Shown here: one piece after another, positions 52,832-64,000 of the stretch
Position numbering within the stretch: the first letter of the stretch is position 1
Layout of the letters: every line of letters starts with the position of its first letter
Translations under genes and position numbers: made by a program
NCBI RefSeq assembly: GCF_000759775.1
Contig: NZ_BBMY01000002.1
Coordinates: forward strand, 48,747 to 112,746
DNA: 64,000 nt
Origin: Escherichia albertii NBRC 107761 = DSM 17582
Lineage (GTDB): Bacteria; Pseudomonadota; Gammaproteobacteria; Enterobacterales; Enterobacteriaceae
Direction: 5' to 3'
Notes under the pieces: generated by a model
What the model was told of the DNA's origin: nothing
The model's database searches: none
The model's input: the letters and a program-made list of their open reading frames with translations, nothing else

Positions 52832-53119
52832 TCAGCCGTAACGAAACTCCACACCAAAGGTGCCGCGCGGGTATTCCCACTGTTCCAGCGCCGACCCCAG
52901 CCCCAGAATGCGGCAGGTGCCGCACTCCAGACATCCGGCGTAATCAAAACACACGCTGCCATCATCCTGCTTTTTATACAGACCCGCCGGGCACGCTTTC
53001 ACCAGCAGCTCCAGCGCCTGTTTATCGGCATCAGACTTCACAACGATGTGCGGATGCTCTTCATCGACATTGAATTTATTGACGCCCAGTTTGACGTCCA
53101 CATTGACGGGAGAAGTCAT
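52832..53119 (-). CDS. fixX: FixX, ferredoxin-like protein
   Basis: Small iron-sulphur protein of 95 residues. Cysteines in VKACPAGLYK and VCFDYAGCLECGTCRIL form a ferredoxin-type cluster site resembling the C-terminal domain of electron-transfer-flavoprotein:quinone oxidoreductases. It overlaps the fixC stop by four bases (ATGA). With FixC it probably forms the membrane-side oxidoreductase that exchanges electrons with FixAB. Confidence 0.96.
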   Translation of the reverse strand: MTSPVNVDVKLGVNKFNVDEEHPHIVVKSDADKQALELLVKACPAGLYKKQDDGSVCFDYAGCLECGTCRILGLGSALEQWEYPRGTFGVEFRYG

Positions 53120-54402
53120 AAAACAGTCACTCCTTTCATGCCATCCTTGATCAGATTGATGAAGCCTACTTTCTTCGCGTGGCGGAGGATTTTCTTACGC
53201 ATCAGTTCCGGCGCGCTGCCGTCAATGGTGAACAGGTCACGCGCCACGCCTACCGCCAGTTCCGGGTAGCCGCTAAACATGCGCGGATTATCAAGAAACG
53301 CCGGTAGCTTCTGGTACATGCGCATATCGCGCAGTGGGCCGCTCTCCAGATGCTGACGATATTCCGCCAGTTTCTGCTTACTGAAATCGTCGTTTTTCAT
53401 CGCTGAAAGCACGGTTTTCGCTGCCGCTTCCCCGGCGGCAATCGCCAGATCCATACCGCGAATGGTAAAACCGAGGTTCATACACATTCCGGCGGCGTCA
53501 CCGGCAATCAGCACGCCGTCACCGACCAGCTCCGGCAGCATGTTGATACCCGCTTCCGGCACCACGTGAGCGGAATATTCCACCAGCTTTCCGCCTGCGA
53601 TCAGCGGTGCGACTGCCGGATGCTGTTTGAAATCTTCCAGCATTTGCGGCACCGATTTTTTCGCGTCATGCAGATGATGCAGACCACAAACCAGCCCCAA
53701 CGACAGGGTGTTTTCATTGGTATAAAGGAAGCCGCCGCCCATCAGGCCATCGGTGGGCGAACCCGCAAACAGACAGGCCGCGCCCTGATTACCCTGCAAC
53801 TGAAAACGATCTTCGATAACCGACTTCGGTAACTCGATCAATTCCTTCACGCCAACCGCCACATCCGTCGGTTTAACGCGTTTCGCCATCCCGAGCTTTT
53901 CGGCAAGAATGGAGTTCACCCCGTCAGCCAGGATCACAGTTTTCGCTTCAATCACATCGCCATCGGCTTCTACGCCGACGACTTTGCCATCGCGCTGTAC
54001 GAGGTTATCGACGCGAATACCGGTAATTAACAGCGCGCCCGCTTCTTCGGCCTGCTCCATCAGCCAGGCATCAAATTTACTGCGCAAAACGGAGTAAGAA
54101 CGCTGGGATGGCGAGGTTTCGTCGCCATTGCAGTAGTCCATAGTCATCGCTGACCTTTCCGTCATAAAAGCGAGTTTTTCATGGGTGATCAGGCGTTCTA
54201 CGGGGGCGGAATCGGCGAAATCAGGAATAATGTGTTCCAGACTGTGGGCATAGAGACGCCCGCCGGTGACATTCTTGGCACCTGCGGAATTGCCACGCTC
54301 GATAACTAACACTTGTGCCCCTTCGCGAGCGAGCACCAGTGCGGCAACCGAACCGGCAAGCCCTGCCCCGACGATGATGGCATCAAAGATATCTTCGGAC
54401 AT
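53116..54402 (-). CDS. fixC: FixC, FAD-dependent ETF oxidoreductase
   Basis: Flavoprotein of 428 residues homologous to ETF:quinone oxidoreductase. The dinucleotide fold DAIIVGAGLAGSVAALVLARE lies at residue 7; GVLIAGDAAGMCMNLGFTIRG near residue 300 is the second FAD motif. With FixX and the FixAB flavoprotein it is thought to deliver low-potential electrons to crotonobetainyl-CoA reduction. It lies 50 bases after fixB. Confidence 0.97.
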   Translation of the reverse strand: MSEDIFDAIIVGAGLAGSVAALVLAREGAQVLVIERGNSAGAKNVTGGRLYAHSLEHIIPDFADSAPVERLITHEKLAFMTERSAMTMDYCNGDETSPSQRSYSVLRSKFDAWLMEQAEEAGALLITGIRVDNLVQRDGKVVGVEADGDVIEAKTVILADGVNSILAEKLGMAKRVKPTDVAVGVKELIELPKSVIEDRFQLQGNQGAACLFAGSPTDGLMGGGFLYTNENTLSLGLVCGLHHLHDAKKSVPQMLEDFKQHPAVAPLIAGGKLVEYSAHVVPEAGINMLPELVGDGVLIAGDAAGMCMNLGFTIRGMDLAIAAGEAAAKTVLSAMKNDDFSKQKLAEYRQHLESGPLRDMRMYQKLPAFLDNPRMFSGYPELAVGVARDLFTIDGSAPELMRKKILRHAKKVGFINLIKDGMKGVTVL

Positions 54403-54452
54403 AAGAGCTCCCTGTCAGCGGCAGGGCCAAAATGCAGCCCTGCCTGAATAGA

Positions 54453-55394
54453 TCAACGCGCTAACGCTGCGGTCAGCGCCGGAAGGATCTTCACGGCGTC
54501 GCCAACAATGCCGTAATCCGCGTACTGGAAAATCGGCGCATTTTTATCTTTATTGATGGCAAAAATAGTTTGCGATGCATTAGCGCCAACCATGTGCTGG
54601 ATCTGCCCGGAGATCCCCACCGCCAGGTACAGATCGGGTTTCAGCATCAGGTTGGAGATACCGACATAGCGTTCGTGCTCCATCCATTTCTCGTTTTCCG
54701 CCACCGGACGAGAACAGGCCAGCTCCGCACCAATCGCCTGACAAAGTTGTTCTGCCAGCGCAATGTTCTCTTTACTGCCAATGCCGCGGCCGACACTGAC
54801 CACCAGACGGGCTTTATCGAGATCGACGCTGTTGCTCTGGCGCGCCTGTGTTGCCGTGCGGGTAATCGCCACAGCCGGGGCCTGCCACTCCACGGTGTGC
54901 GTTTCGCCAGTGCGTGACGCGTCTGGCTGAACCGCATCGAACGTGCCGCTGCTGATGGTCAGTACCGCATATGGCGTGGCAATACGTTCTTCGCCAATCG
55001 CCAAGCCACCGTAAACCATGTGTTTCACCGTCGCTTTGCCGTCCTGCACACTGACGGTGCTGGCATCGTTAGACACCGCCGCTTTAAGGCGATAACCCAG
55101 TTTCGCCGCCAGTAATTTTCCGCGACGAGTGTTAGGCAGCAACACCAGACCGTCTGCACCGTGCTGGCGAATGGTGTCCACCATCACTCCAGCGTAATCT
55201 TCGATCATCCGATCGTCCGGCTTGCCACTTAATTTCCAGACATGATTAGCGCCGAGCTGGATTGCCAGTACACCGTCGGCATCATTGAGGACAAATGTGT
55301 TGATTTGACTCGCTAAAGCCTGCGCACAGTTCATCAGTTCCGGCAGACGAGAAGGGGTATCGCTGAATACCCAGACTTGAGAAAACGTGTTCAT
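54453..55394 (-). CDS. fixB: FixB, ETF alpha subunit
   Basis: Electron-transfer flavoprotein alpha subunit of 313 residues. The C-terminal FAD domain shows [22 protein letters not shown] near residue 195, [22 protein letters not shown] near 255 and [19 protein letters not shown] at the end. It starts 14 bases after fixA and pairs with FixA. Confidence 0.97.
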   Translation of the reverse strand: MNTFSQVWVFSDTPSRLPELMNCAQALASQINTFVLNDADGVLAIQLGANHVWKLSGKPDDRMIEDYAGVMVDTIRQHGADGLVLLPNTRRGKLLAAKLGYRLKAAVSNDASTVSVQDGKATVKHMVYGGLAIGEERIATPYAVLTISSGTFDAVQPDASRTGETHTVEWQAPAVAITRTATQARQSNSVDLDKARLVVSVGRGIGSKENIALAEQLCQAIGAELACSRPVAENEKWMEHERYVGISNLMLKPDLYLAVGISGQIQHMVGANASQTIFAINKDKNAPIFQYADYGIVGDAVKILPALTAALAR

Positions 55395-55408
55395 AGCATC
55401 CCCTGTAA

Positions 55409-56179
55409 TTAAATGACTTTGCGAAGATTTTCAGCAAATGCGGCGATCTGTTCTTCGCCGTCGCCTTCAATCACGATGCGCTGACGTTCGCGCTGTTTCG
55501 GCGCAGCAACCTGTTGTTCAGACCAGGCCGCCTCCGCGTTAAAGCCGATATCCGCCGCCGACCACACCTGGACTGGCTTTTTCGCCGCGCCGAGAATGGC
55601 TTTCATCGAAGGAATTTGTGGGGAGTTGATATCCGTAGAAACAGCAACGACCGCAGGCAGTGGAATGCTTAACGTTTCTGTTTCATCTTCCAGTTCGCGT
55701 TCAACGGTCAGAGTATCTGCTGTCAGGGAGAGGATTTTGCTGACGCCGTTAACTGCCGGAATATTAAGGATTTCGCCGACCAGCAGGCCAACCTGTTGAG
55801 CATAAAGGTCGGAAGAACCATCGCCGCAGAGGATCAGATCAAAGCCTGCTTTCTGGGCGGCGGCAGCCAGTGCGCTCGCCGTTTGTTGCGGCAGTGCCTG
55901 CTCGAACTGGTCATCAATCACCACAATCAATTCATCCGGGCCGCGCGACAACACATCTTTGCGCCCTTTGGCGTTGGTCAGAGCTTTACCGCCCACACTT
56001 AAGGCCGTCACCTGCGCCTCTGGTGCCTGCTGTTTTAACTGGCAAGCCGCTTCAATAGCGTTCAGATCATATTGGCTTATTTTCGCATCGGCTTTGCTGA
56101 AGTCTAATGAACCATCAGCATTATTGACCGCAATATCCTGTTCATCAGGCACGCACTTATAGCAAGTAATAATCTTCAT
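55409..56179 (-). CDS. fixA: FixA, ETF beta subunit
   Basis: Electron-transfer flavoprotein beta subunit of 256 residues. [19 protein letters not shown] opens the protein, with [22 protein letters not shown] and a conserved [18 protein letters not shown] segment. ATG-56179 is used; the in-frame extension to 56242 lies in the leader. First gene of fixABCX, divergent from caiT and co-regulated with it by anaerobiosis and carnitine. Confidence 0.97.
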   Translation of the reverse strand: MKIITCYKCVPDEQDIAVNNADGSLDFSKADAKISQYDLNAIEAACQLKQQAPEAQVTALSVGGKALTNAKGRKDVLSRGPDELIVVIDDQFEQALPQQTASALAAAAQKAGFDLILCGDGSSDLYAQQVGLLVGEILNIPAVNGVSKILSLTADTLTVERELEDETETLSIPLPAVVAVSTDINSPQIPSMKAILGAAKKPVQVWSAADIGFNAEAAWSEQQVAAPKQRERQRIVIEGDGEEQIAAFAENLRKVI

Positions 56180-56274
56180 TGCATCTCCAGAAATCATGAA
56201 GGAAACGTCGTTCATATCGGTGGTGTTAATTACAGATATCACGTCCTTTAATTCGGGAATAAAACTTTAATCAC

Positions 56275-56401
56275 CAATATTGAAAATGTCACACGCAGAT
56301 AAATCCAACTTTCAATATTGTTAAGTACTTCACCAATATTGAAACCAGACCGTGGCAAAGAGAAATTTTCAATATTGTTTTATGGATCACCAATATTGAA
56401 A
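56275..56401. promoter_or_regulatory. CaiF-type operator array between fixA and caiT
   Basis: Two copies of an inverted repeat are present, TTTCAATATTG - 13 bases - CAATATTGAAA, at 56310-56344 and 56367-56401, each with perfect 11-base arms. A lone third half-site CAATATTGAAA sits at 56275-56285 nearer fixA. The 11-13-11 layout matches what I recall as the CaiF activator target. Together they sit midway between the divergent fix and cai promoters. Confidence 0.85.
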
Positions 56402-56496
56402 GTCAGGTGTTAGTCTTTTCATCAAAACAAACATCATCACATTGATTTACAAAGAATAAATCACTAAAAACACCAGACATTCACCCAATAATAAAA

Positions 56497-56512
56497 TGTG
56501 ATTCACATCACA
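56497..56512. promoter_or_regulatory. CRP (or FNR-like) site of the cai/fix region
   Basis: TGTGA-TTCACA-TCACA is a perfect CRP consensus core, 150 bases upstream of caiT. It fits the known CRP dependence and glucose repression of cai genes. Confidence 0.9.
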
Positions 56513-56658
56513 GAACACAGCCAATTGAATACCCATTATGGGTTAGCAATTAACGCGTCCACGAGGTTAAAAACAATCAAGTTAAATGTTAACAAAAATA
56601 AACAAAAAGAAAACAAACTGGACCGAAAAATAAATATTTATTTTTACAGTGGAATTAA

Positions 56659-58176
<1,518 letters not shown>

Positions 58177-58206
58177 TTAACCCCCAAAATATCAAGAGGT
58201 TGAAAG

Positions 58207-59349
58207 ATGGATTTTAATTTAAATGATGAGCAGGAACTGTTTGTCGCCGGTATCCGCGAACTGATGGCCAGCGAAAACTGGGAAGCTTATTTTGCCGAGT
58301 GTGACCGTGACAGCGTTTACCCGGAGCGTTTTGTCAAAGCCCTGGCGGATATGGGTATCGACAGCCTGCTGATCCCGGAAGAACACGGTGGTCTGGACGC
58401 GGGGTTTGTTACCCTCGCCGCCGTGTGGATGGAACTGGGTCGTCTGGGGGCGCCAACTTACGTGCTGTATCAGTTACCGGGCGGGTTTAACACCTTCCTG
58501 CGTGAAGGTACGCAAGAGCAGATCGACAAGATCATGGCTTTCCGCGGCACCGGTAAGCAGATGTGGAACTCAGCAATTACCGAACCGGGCGCTGGCTCCG
58601 ACGTAGGTAGCCTGAAAACGACTTATACCCGTAGAAATGGTAAGATTTATCTTAATGGTAGTAAGTGTTTTATTACCAGCAGCGTCTACACCCCGTACAT
58701 CGTGGTGATGGCGCGCGACGGCGCTTCTCCAGACAAACCTGTCTACACCGAATGGTTTGTTGATATGAGCAAACCGGGCATCAAAGTAACCAAACTTGAG
58801 AAGCTCGGCCTGCGTATGGATAGCTGCTGTGAAATCACCTTTGACGATGTGGAACTGGACGAGAAAGACATGTTCGGTCGGGAAGGTAACGGCTTTAACC
58901 GTGTGAAAGAAGAGTTCGATCACGAACGTTTCCTGGTGGCCCTCACCAACTACGGTACAGCGATGTGCGCCTTTGAAGATGCGGCGCGTTACGCCAACCA
59001 ACGCGTACAGTTTGGTGAAACGATTGGCCGCTTCCAGTTAATCCAGGAAAAATTCGCCCATATGGCGATCAAATTAAACTCCATGAAAAACATGCTCTAT
59101 GAAGCAGCGTGGAAAGCGGACAACGGCACCATCACCTCTGGTGATGCGGCGATGTGCAAATACTTCTGCGCCAATGCGGCATTTGAAGTGGTGGATAGCG
59201 CAATGCAGGTGCTGGGCGGCGTCGGGATTGCGGGCAACCACCGCATCAGCCGCTTCTGGCGTGACCTGCGTGTAGACCGCGTCTCCGGTGGATCTGACGA
59301 AATGCAGATCCTGACGCTGGGTCGTGCGGTGCTGAAGCAATACCGCTAA
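58207..59349 (+). CDS. caiA: CaiA, crotonobetainyl-CoA reductase
   Basis: Acyl-CoA-dehydrogenase-family flavoenzyme of 380 residues, working in the reductive direction on crotonobetainyl-Co[18 protein letters not shown] near residue 120 and CFITSSVYT contact the flavin; the C-terminal [31 protein letters not shown] is the family signature. Electrons probably come from FixAB. It is followed by an enlarged REP cluster before caiB. Confidence 0.97.
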   Translation: MDFNLNDEQELFVAGIRELMASENWEAYFAECDRDSVYPERFVKALADMGIDSLLIPEEHGGLDAGFVTLAAVWMELGRLGAPTYVLYQLPGGFNTFLREGTQEQIDKIMAFRGTGKQMWNSAITEPGAGSDVGSLKTTYTRRNGKIYLNGSKCFITSSVYTPYIVVMARDGASPDKPVYTEWFVDMSKPGIKVTKLEKLGLRMDSCCEITFDDVELDEKDMFGREGNGFNRVKEEFDHERFLVALTNYGTAMCAFEDAARYANQRVQFGETIGRFQLIQEKFAHMAIKLNSMKNMLYEAAWKADNGTITSGDAAMCKYFCANAAFEVVDSAMQVLGGVGIAGNHRISRFWRDLRVDRVSGGSDEMQILTLGRAVLKQYR

Positions 59350-59360
59350 TTCAGTGCGCT

Positions 59361-60840
<1,480 letters not shown>

Positions 60841-60912
60841 ACGCGCGGCGCGCGTCGATTTGCCCGACGCGCGCCCGACCAATCACAAACGAACAAAATG
60901 GATAGAGGTGCA

Positions 60913-62466
60913 ATGGATATCATTGGCGGACAACATCTACGTCAAATGTGGGACGATCTGGCGGACGTTTACGGTCATAAAACGGCGCTAATTTGTGAAT
61001 CCAGTAGTGGGAACGTCAACCGGTATAGTTATCTTGAGTTAAATCAGGAAATTAACCGCACGGCAAACCTGTTTTATACGCTGGGAATTCGCAAAGGCGA
61101 CAAGGTTGCACTACATCTCGACAACTGCCCGGAATTTATCTTTTGCTGGTTCGGACTGGCCAAAATCGGCGCGATTATGGTGCCGATTAACGCTCGCCTG
61201 CTGCGCGAAGAGAGCGCGTGGATCCTGCAAAACAGCCAGGCGTGTCTGCTGGTAACCAGCGCACAATTTTATCCTATGTATCAGCAGATTCAGCAGGAAG
61301 ACGAAACACAGCTACGGCATATCTGTCTGACAGATGTGGAGATTCCCGCTGATGACGGCATAAGTTCGTTTACTCAACTAAAAAATCAACAACCAGCCAC
61401 CTTGTGCTATGCACCGCCGCTATCGACCGACGATACGGCGGAAATTCTCTTTACCTCCGGTACAACCTCTCGCCCGAAAGGGGTGGTAATTACCCATTAC
61501 AATCTGCGCTTTGCCGGATATTACTCCGCCTGGCAGTGCGCACTGCGTGATGATGACATCTATCTGACGGTAATGCCTGCATTTCATATCGATTGCCAGT
61601 GTACTGCGGCAATGGCGGCATTTTCTGCCGGGGCCACCTTTGTGCTGGTCGAGAAATACAGCGTCCGCGCCTTCTGGGGACAGGTACAGAAGTACCGTGC
61701 CACCGTTACCGAATGTATTCCGATGATGATCCGTACCCTGATGGTACAACCACCTTCTGCGAATGACAGGCAACACTGTCTGCGGGAAGTGATGTTTTAT
61801 CTCAACCTGTCAGAGCAGGAAAAAGACGCTTTTTGTGAACGCTTCGGCGTCCGCTTGCTGACGTCTTACGGGATGACGGAAACCATTGTGGGCATTATCG
61901 GCGATCGCCCCGGCGATAAACGTCGCTGGCCGTCGATTGGTCGGGCGGGATTTTGCTACGAAGCGGAGATCCGCGACGATCACAATCGCCCGCTCCCGGC
62001 AGGTGAAATCGGAGAAATCTGCATAAAAGGCGAACCAAGGAAAACCATCTTCAAAGAATATTTTCTCAATCCGCAGGCCACCGCCAGAGTCCTGGAAGCC
62101 GATGGCTGGTTGCATACCGGCGATACGGGATACCGCGACGAAGAGGGCTTTTTTTACTTCGTCGATCGCCGCTGCAATATGATTAAGCGCGGCGGAGAGA
62201 ACGTCTCCTGTGTGGAGCTGGAAAATATTATCTCCACGCATCCGAAAATTCAGGACATTGTGGTTGTAGGTATTAAAGACGCTATTCGCGATGAAGCCAT
62301 CAAAGCATTTGTCGTGCTGAATGAGGGTGAAACATTAAATGAAGAAGAATTCTTCTGTTTCTGCGAGCAAAATATGGCGAAATTTAAGGTGCCGTCTTAT
62401 CTGGAGATCAGAACCGATCTGCCGCGTAATTGCTCGGGGAAAATAATCAGAAAGAATCTGAAATAA
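60913..62466 (+). CDS. caiC: CaiC, crotonobetaine/carnitine-CoA ligase
   Basis: Acyl-adenylate-forming ligase of 517 residues that primes the pathway by making betainyl-CoAs. The AMP/phosphate loop is [21 protein letters not shown] near residue 168; YGMTET near residue 325 and [23 protein letters not shown] near 400 follow, with the catalytic Lys in [14 protein letters not shown]-60913 has a GAGGTG RBS and is chosen over ATG-60898. The segment KGEPRKTIF differs from KGIPGKTIF in K-12 as I recall it. With caiB damaged, CaiC could still charge substrate. Confidence 0.95.
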   Translation: MDIIGGQHLRQMWDDLADVYGHKTALICESSSGNVNRYSYLELNQEINRTANLFYTLGIRKGDKVALHLDNCPEFIFCWFGLAKIGAIMVPINARLLREESAWILQNSQACLLVTSAQFYPMYQQIQQEDETQLRHICLTDVEIPADDGISSFTQLKNQQPATLCYAPPLSTDDTAEILFTSGTTSRPKGVVITHYNLRFAGYYSAWQCALRDDDIYLTVMPAFHIDCQCTAAMAAFSAGATFVLVEKYSVRAFWGQVQKYRATVTECIPMMIRTLMVQPPSANDRQHCLREVMFYLNLSEQEKDAFCERFGVRLLTSYGMTETIVGIIGDRPGDKRRWPSIGRAGFCYEAEIRDDHNRPLPAGEIGEICIKGEPRKTIFKEYFLNPQATARVLEADGWLHTGDTGYRDEEGFFYFVDRRCNMIKRGGENVSCVELENIISTHPKIQDIVVVGIKDAIRDEAIKAFVVLNEGETLNEEEFFCFCEQNMAKFKVPSYLEIRTDLPRNCSGKIIRKNLK

Positions 62467-62575
62467 ATGAAACGGCAGGGAACTACCCTGCCAACTAATA
62501 ATCACGTTCTAAAAATAATATGCATTCTTTGCAGGGACGTTATCGTCCCTGAAAAAGCCAAAATGGAGAAAAGGA
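62467..62575 (+). other. Two hairpins in the caiC-caiD gap
   Basis: GGCAGGG-AACTA-CCCTGCC (62474-62492) and CAGGGACG-TTAT-CGTCCCTG (62532-62551) are perfect stems. Neither has a full T-run (the second is followed by AAAAAGCC), so they look like mRNA processing or stability elements rather than terminators. The second ends 24 bases before the caiD ATG. Confidence 0.7.
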
Positions 62576-63361
62576 ATGAGTGAATCATTACATCTGACCC
62601 GCAATGGATCAATTCTGGAAATTACCCTTGATCGTCCAAAAGCGAATGCCATTGATGCAAAAACCAGCTTTGAAATGGGCGAAGTATTTCTTAATTTCCG
62701 TGACGATCCGCAATTGCGCGTCGCCATCATTACCGGTGCCGGAGAGAAATTCTTTTCCGCAGGCTGGGATTTAAAAGCAGTAGCGGAAGGCGAAGCGCCG
62801 GATGCTGATTTCGGTCCGGGGGGTTTTGCGGGTTTAACCGAAATTTTTAATCTCGACAAACCGGTCATCGCCGCCGTGAACGGATATGCCTTTGGCGGCG
62901 GCTTTGAACTGGCGCTGGCCGCAGATTTTATTGTCTGCGCGGATAACGCCAGCTTCGCCCTGCCGGAAGCCAAACTGGGCATCGTTCCAGACAGCGGCGG
63001 CGTGCTGCGTCTTCCGAAGATCCTACCGCCTGCCATCGTTAATGAAATGATAATGACCGGCAGAAGAATGGGCGCAGAAGAGGCGCTGCGTTGGGGGGTA
63101 GTCAACCGCGTGGTTAGCCAGGCGGAGCTGATGGATAACGCCCGCGAACTGGCACAACAACTGGTTAACAGCGCCCCGCTGGCGATTGCGGCGCTGAAAG
63201 AGATCTACCGCGCCACCAGCGAAATGCCCGTGGAAGAAGCATATCGTTATATTCGCAGCGGCGTACTGAAACACTATCCATCGGTTCTGCATTCGGAAGA
63301 TGCCATTGAAGGGCCGCTGGCGTTTGCCGAGAAGCGCGATCCGGTATGGAAAGGGCGTTAA
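62576..63361 (+). CDS. caiD: CaiD, crotonobetainyl-CoA hydratase
   Basis: Crotonase-fold hydratase/racemase-type enzyme of 261 residues interconverting crotonobetainyl-CoA and L-carnitinyl-CoA. The oxyanion-hole motifs are [15 protein letters not shown] near residue 60 and [20 protein letters not shown] near 105; the catalytic glutamates are in [29 protein letters not shown] sets the ATG at 62576. Confidence 0.97.
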   Translation: MSESLHLTRNGSILEITLDRPKANAIDAKTSFEMGEVFLNFRDDPQLRVAIITGAGEKFFSAGWDLKAVAEGEAPDADFGPGGFAGLTEIFNLDKPVIAAVNGYAFGGGFELALAADFIVCADNASFALPEAKLGIVPDSGGVLRLPKILPPAIVNEMIMTGRRMGAEEALRWGVVNRVVSQAELMDNARELAQQLVNSAPLAIAALKEIYRATSEMPVEEAYRYIRSGVLKHYPSVLHSEDAIEGPLAFAEKRDPVWKGR

Positions 63362-63367
63362 CAATAG

Positions 63368-63958
63368 ATGAGCTACTACGCCTTTGAAGGATTAATTCCT
63401 GTGGTTCATCCTACGGCGTTTGTCCATCCCAGCGCGGTATTGATTGGTGATGTGATTGTGGGAGCCGGTGTTTACATCGGTCCCCTCGCCTCACTGCGCG
63501 GTGATTACGGGCGGTTGATCGTGCAAGCGGGGGCCAATATTCAGGATGGTTGCATCATGCACGGCTACTGCGATACCGACACCATTGTGGGGGAGAACGG
63601 CCATATCGGTCATGGTGCTATTCTGCATGGCTGTGTGATTGGTCGTGATGCATTGGTCGGGATGAACAGCGTAATTATGGATGGCGCAGTCATTGGCGAA
63701 GAAAGCATTGTTGCCGCCATGAGCTTTGTCAAAGCGGGTTTTAGTGGCGAGAAACGCCAGTTATTGATGGGCACGCCAGCCCGCGCGGTACGCAGTGTTC
63801 GTGATGACGAGTTGCACTGGAAACGGTTGAATACCAAAGAGTACCAGGATTTGGTTGGACGCTGCCATGCAGCGTTACGAGAAACACAGCCATTGACACA
63901 AATGGAGGAAAATCGTCCCCGTTTGCAGGGGACGACGGATGTTGCGCCAAAACGATAA
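63368..63958 (+). CDS. caiE: CaiE, hexapeptide-repeat carnitine accessory protein
   Basis: Left-handed beta-helix protein of 196 residues related to gamma-carbonic anhydrases. Hexapeptide repeats run from about residue 15 to 130 ([24 protein letters not shown] onward), with metal-type histidines in [25 protein letters not shown]. It boosts CaiB and CaiD activities, perhaps in cofactor supply; the mechanism is not settled. It follows caiD after six bases and ends the operon. Confidence 0.96.
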   Translation: MSYYAFEGLIPVVHPTAFVHPSAVLIGDVIVGAGVYIGPLASLRGDYGRLIVQAGANIQDGCIMHGYCDTDTIVGENGHIGHGAILHGCVIGRDALVGMNSVIMDGAVIGEESIVAAMSFVKAGFSGEKRQLLMGTPARAVRSVRDDELHWKRLNTKEYQDLVGRCHAALRETQPLTQMEENRPRLQGTTDVAPKR

Positions 63959-63973
63959 CACCGCCGGATACCC

Positions 63974-64000
63974 CGTAGGCCGGATAAGATGGGCCAGCAT
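63974..64000. repeat. Partial REP unit after caiE
   Basis: CGTAGGCCGGATAAG is the start of a REP unit cut by the window edge, downstream of caiE where caiF is expected. Confidence 0.75.

Overview
The window is chromosomal DNA of an Escherichia coli lineage (or Shigella, genetically the same species). Every long reading frame matches, in order and length, the E. coli segment that runs from the dcw cell-wall/division cluster to the carnitine genes. The orientation is reversed relative to the usual K-12 map, and many proteins carry a few substitutions relative to the K-12 versions I remember (AraC, LeuO N-terminus, SgrT, MurD), so this is not K-12 itself. There are no rRNA or tRNA genes, IS elements, prophages or CRISPR arrays. 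The repeats present are REP/BIME elements.

Layout. 1-11.1 kb (minus strand): tightly packed dcw genes mraZ-rsmH-ftsL-ftsI-murE-murF-mraY-murD-ftsW-murG (murG cut by the window edge), driven by the Pmra promoter with MraZ boxes. 11.6-16.3 kb (minus): cra, the acetolactate synthase III genes ilvIH, and the LysR regulator leuO. 16.9-21.8 kb (plus): leuLABCD with leader-peptide attenuation. 21.8-23.8 kb: the sugar-phosphate stress locus, with SgrS RNA/SgrT opposite the activator gene sgrR. 23.8-27.2 kb: TPP riboswitch and the thiamine ABC importer thiBPQ. 27.3-33.4 kb: yabI, araC and araBAD with the classic operator array. 33.4-39.6 kb: SOS-controlled polB, then rapA and rluA. 39.7-47.5 kb: djlA (minus) opposite lptD-surA-pdxA-rsmA-apaG-apaH. 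47.5-52.7 kb (minus): a decayed ccdAB toxin-antitoxin pair, folA, kefC, kefF, yaaU. 52.8-56.2 kb (minus): fixABCX electron-transfer genes. 56.7-64 kb (plus): caiTABCDE for anaerobic carnitine reduction, sharing a CRP/CaiF control region with fixABCX.

How the parts work together. The dcw genes make UDP-MurNAc-pentapeptide, lipid I and lipid II and feed FtsW/FtsI at the septum. IlvIH and LeuABCD form the valine/leucine branch, with LeuO encoded between them. SgrR/SgrS/SgrT handle glucose-phosphate stress. FixABCX is thought to supply electrons to the crotonobetainyl-CoA reductase CaiA, while CaiT exchanges carnitine for gamma-butyrobetaine.

Most of the window is ordinary core genome. The departures are: (1) caiB has an in-frame TAA at codon 31; (2) a ccd-family toxin-antitoxin pair between apaH and folA is degenerate, with a frameshifted antitoxin and a toxin frame that has lost its ATG; (3) setA, which in K-12 lies between sgrS and leuD, is absent; (4) the caiA-caiB gap is enlarged by a 78-bp tandem REP unit; (5) IlvH has Leu at position 25, where I recall Gln. 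I found no convincing undescribed system.
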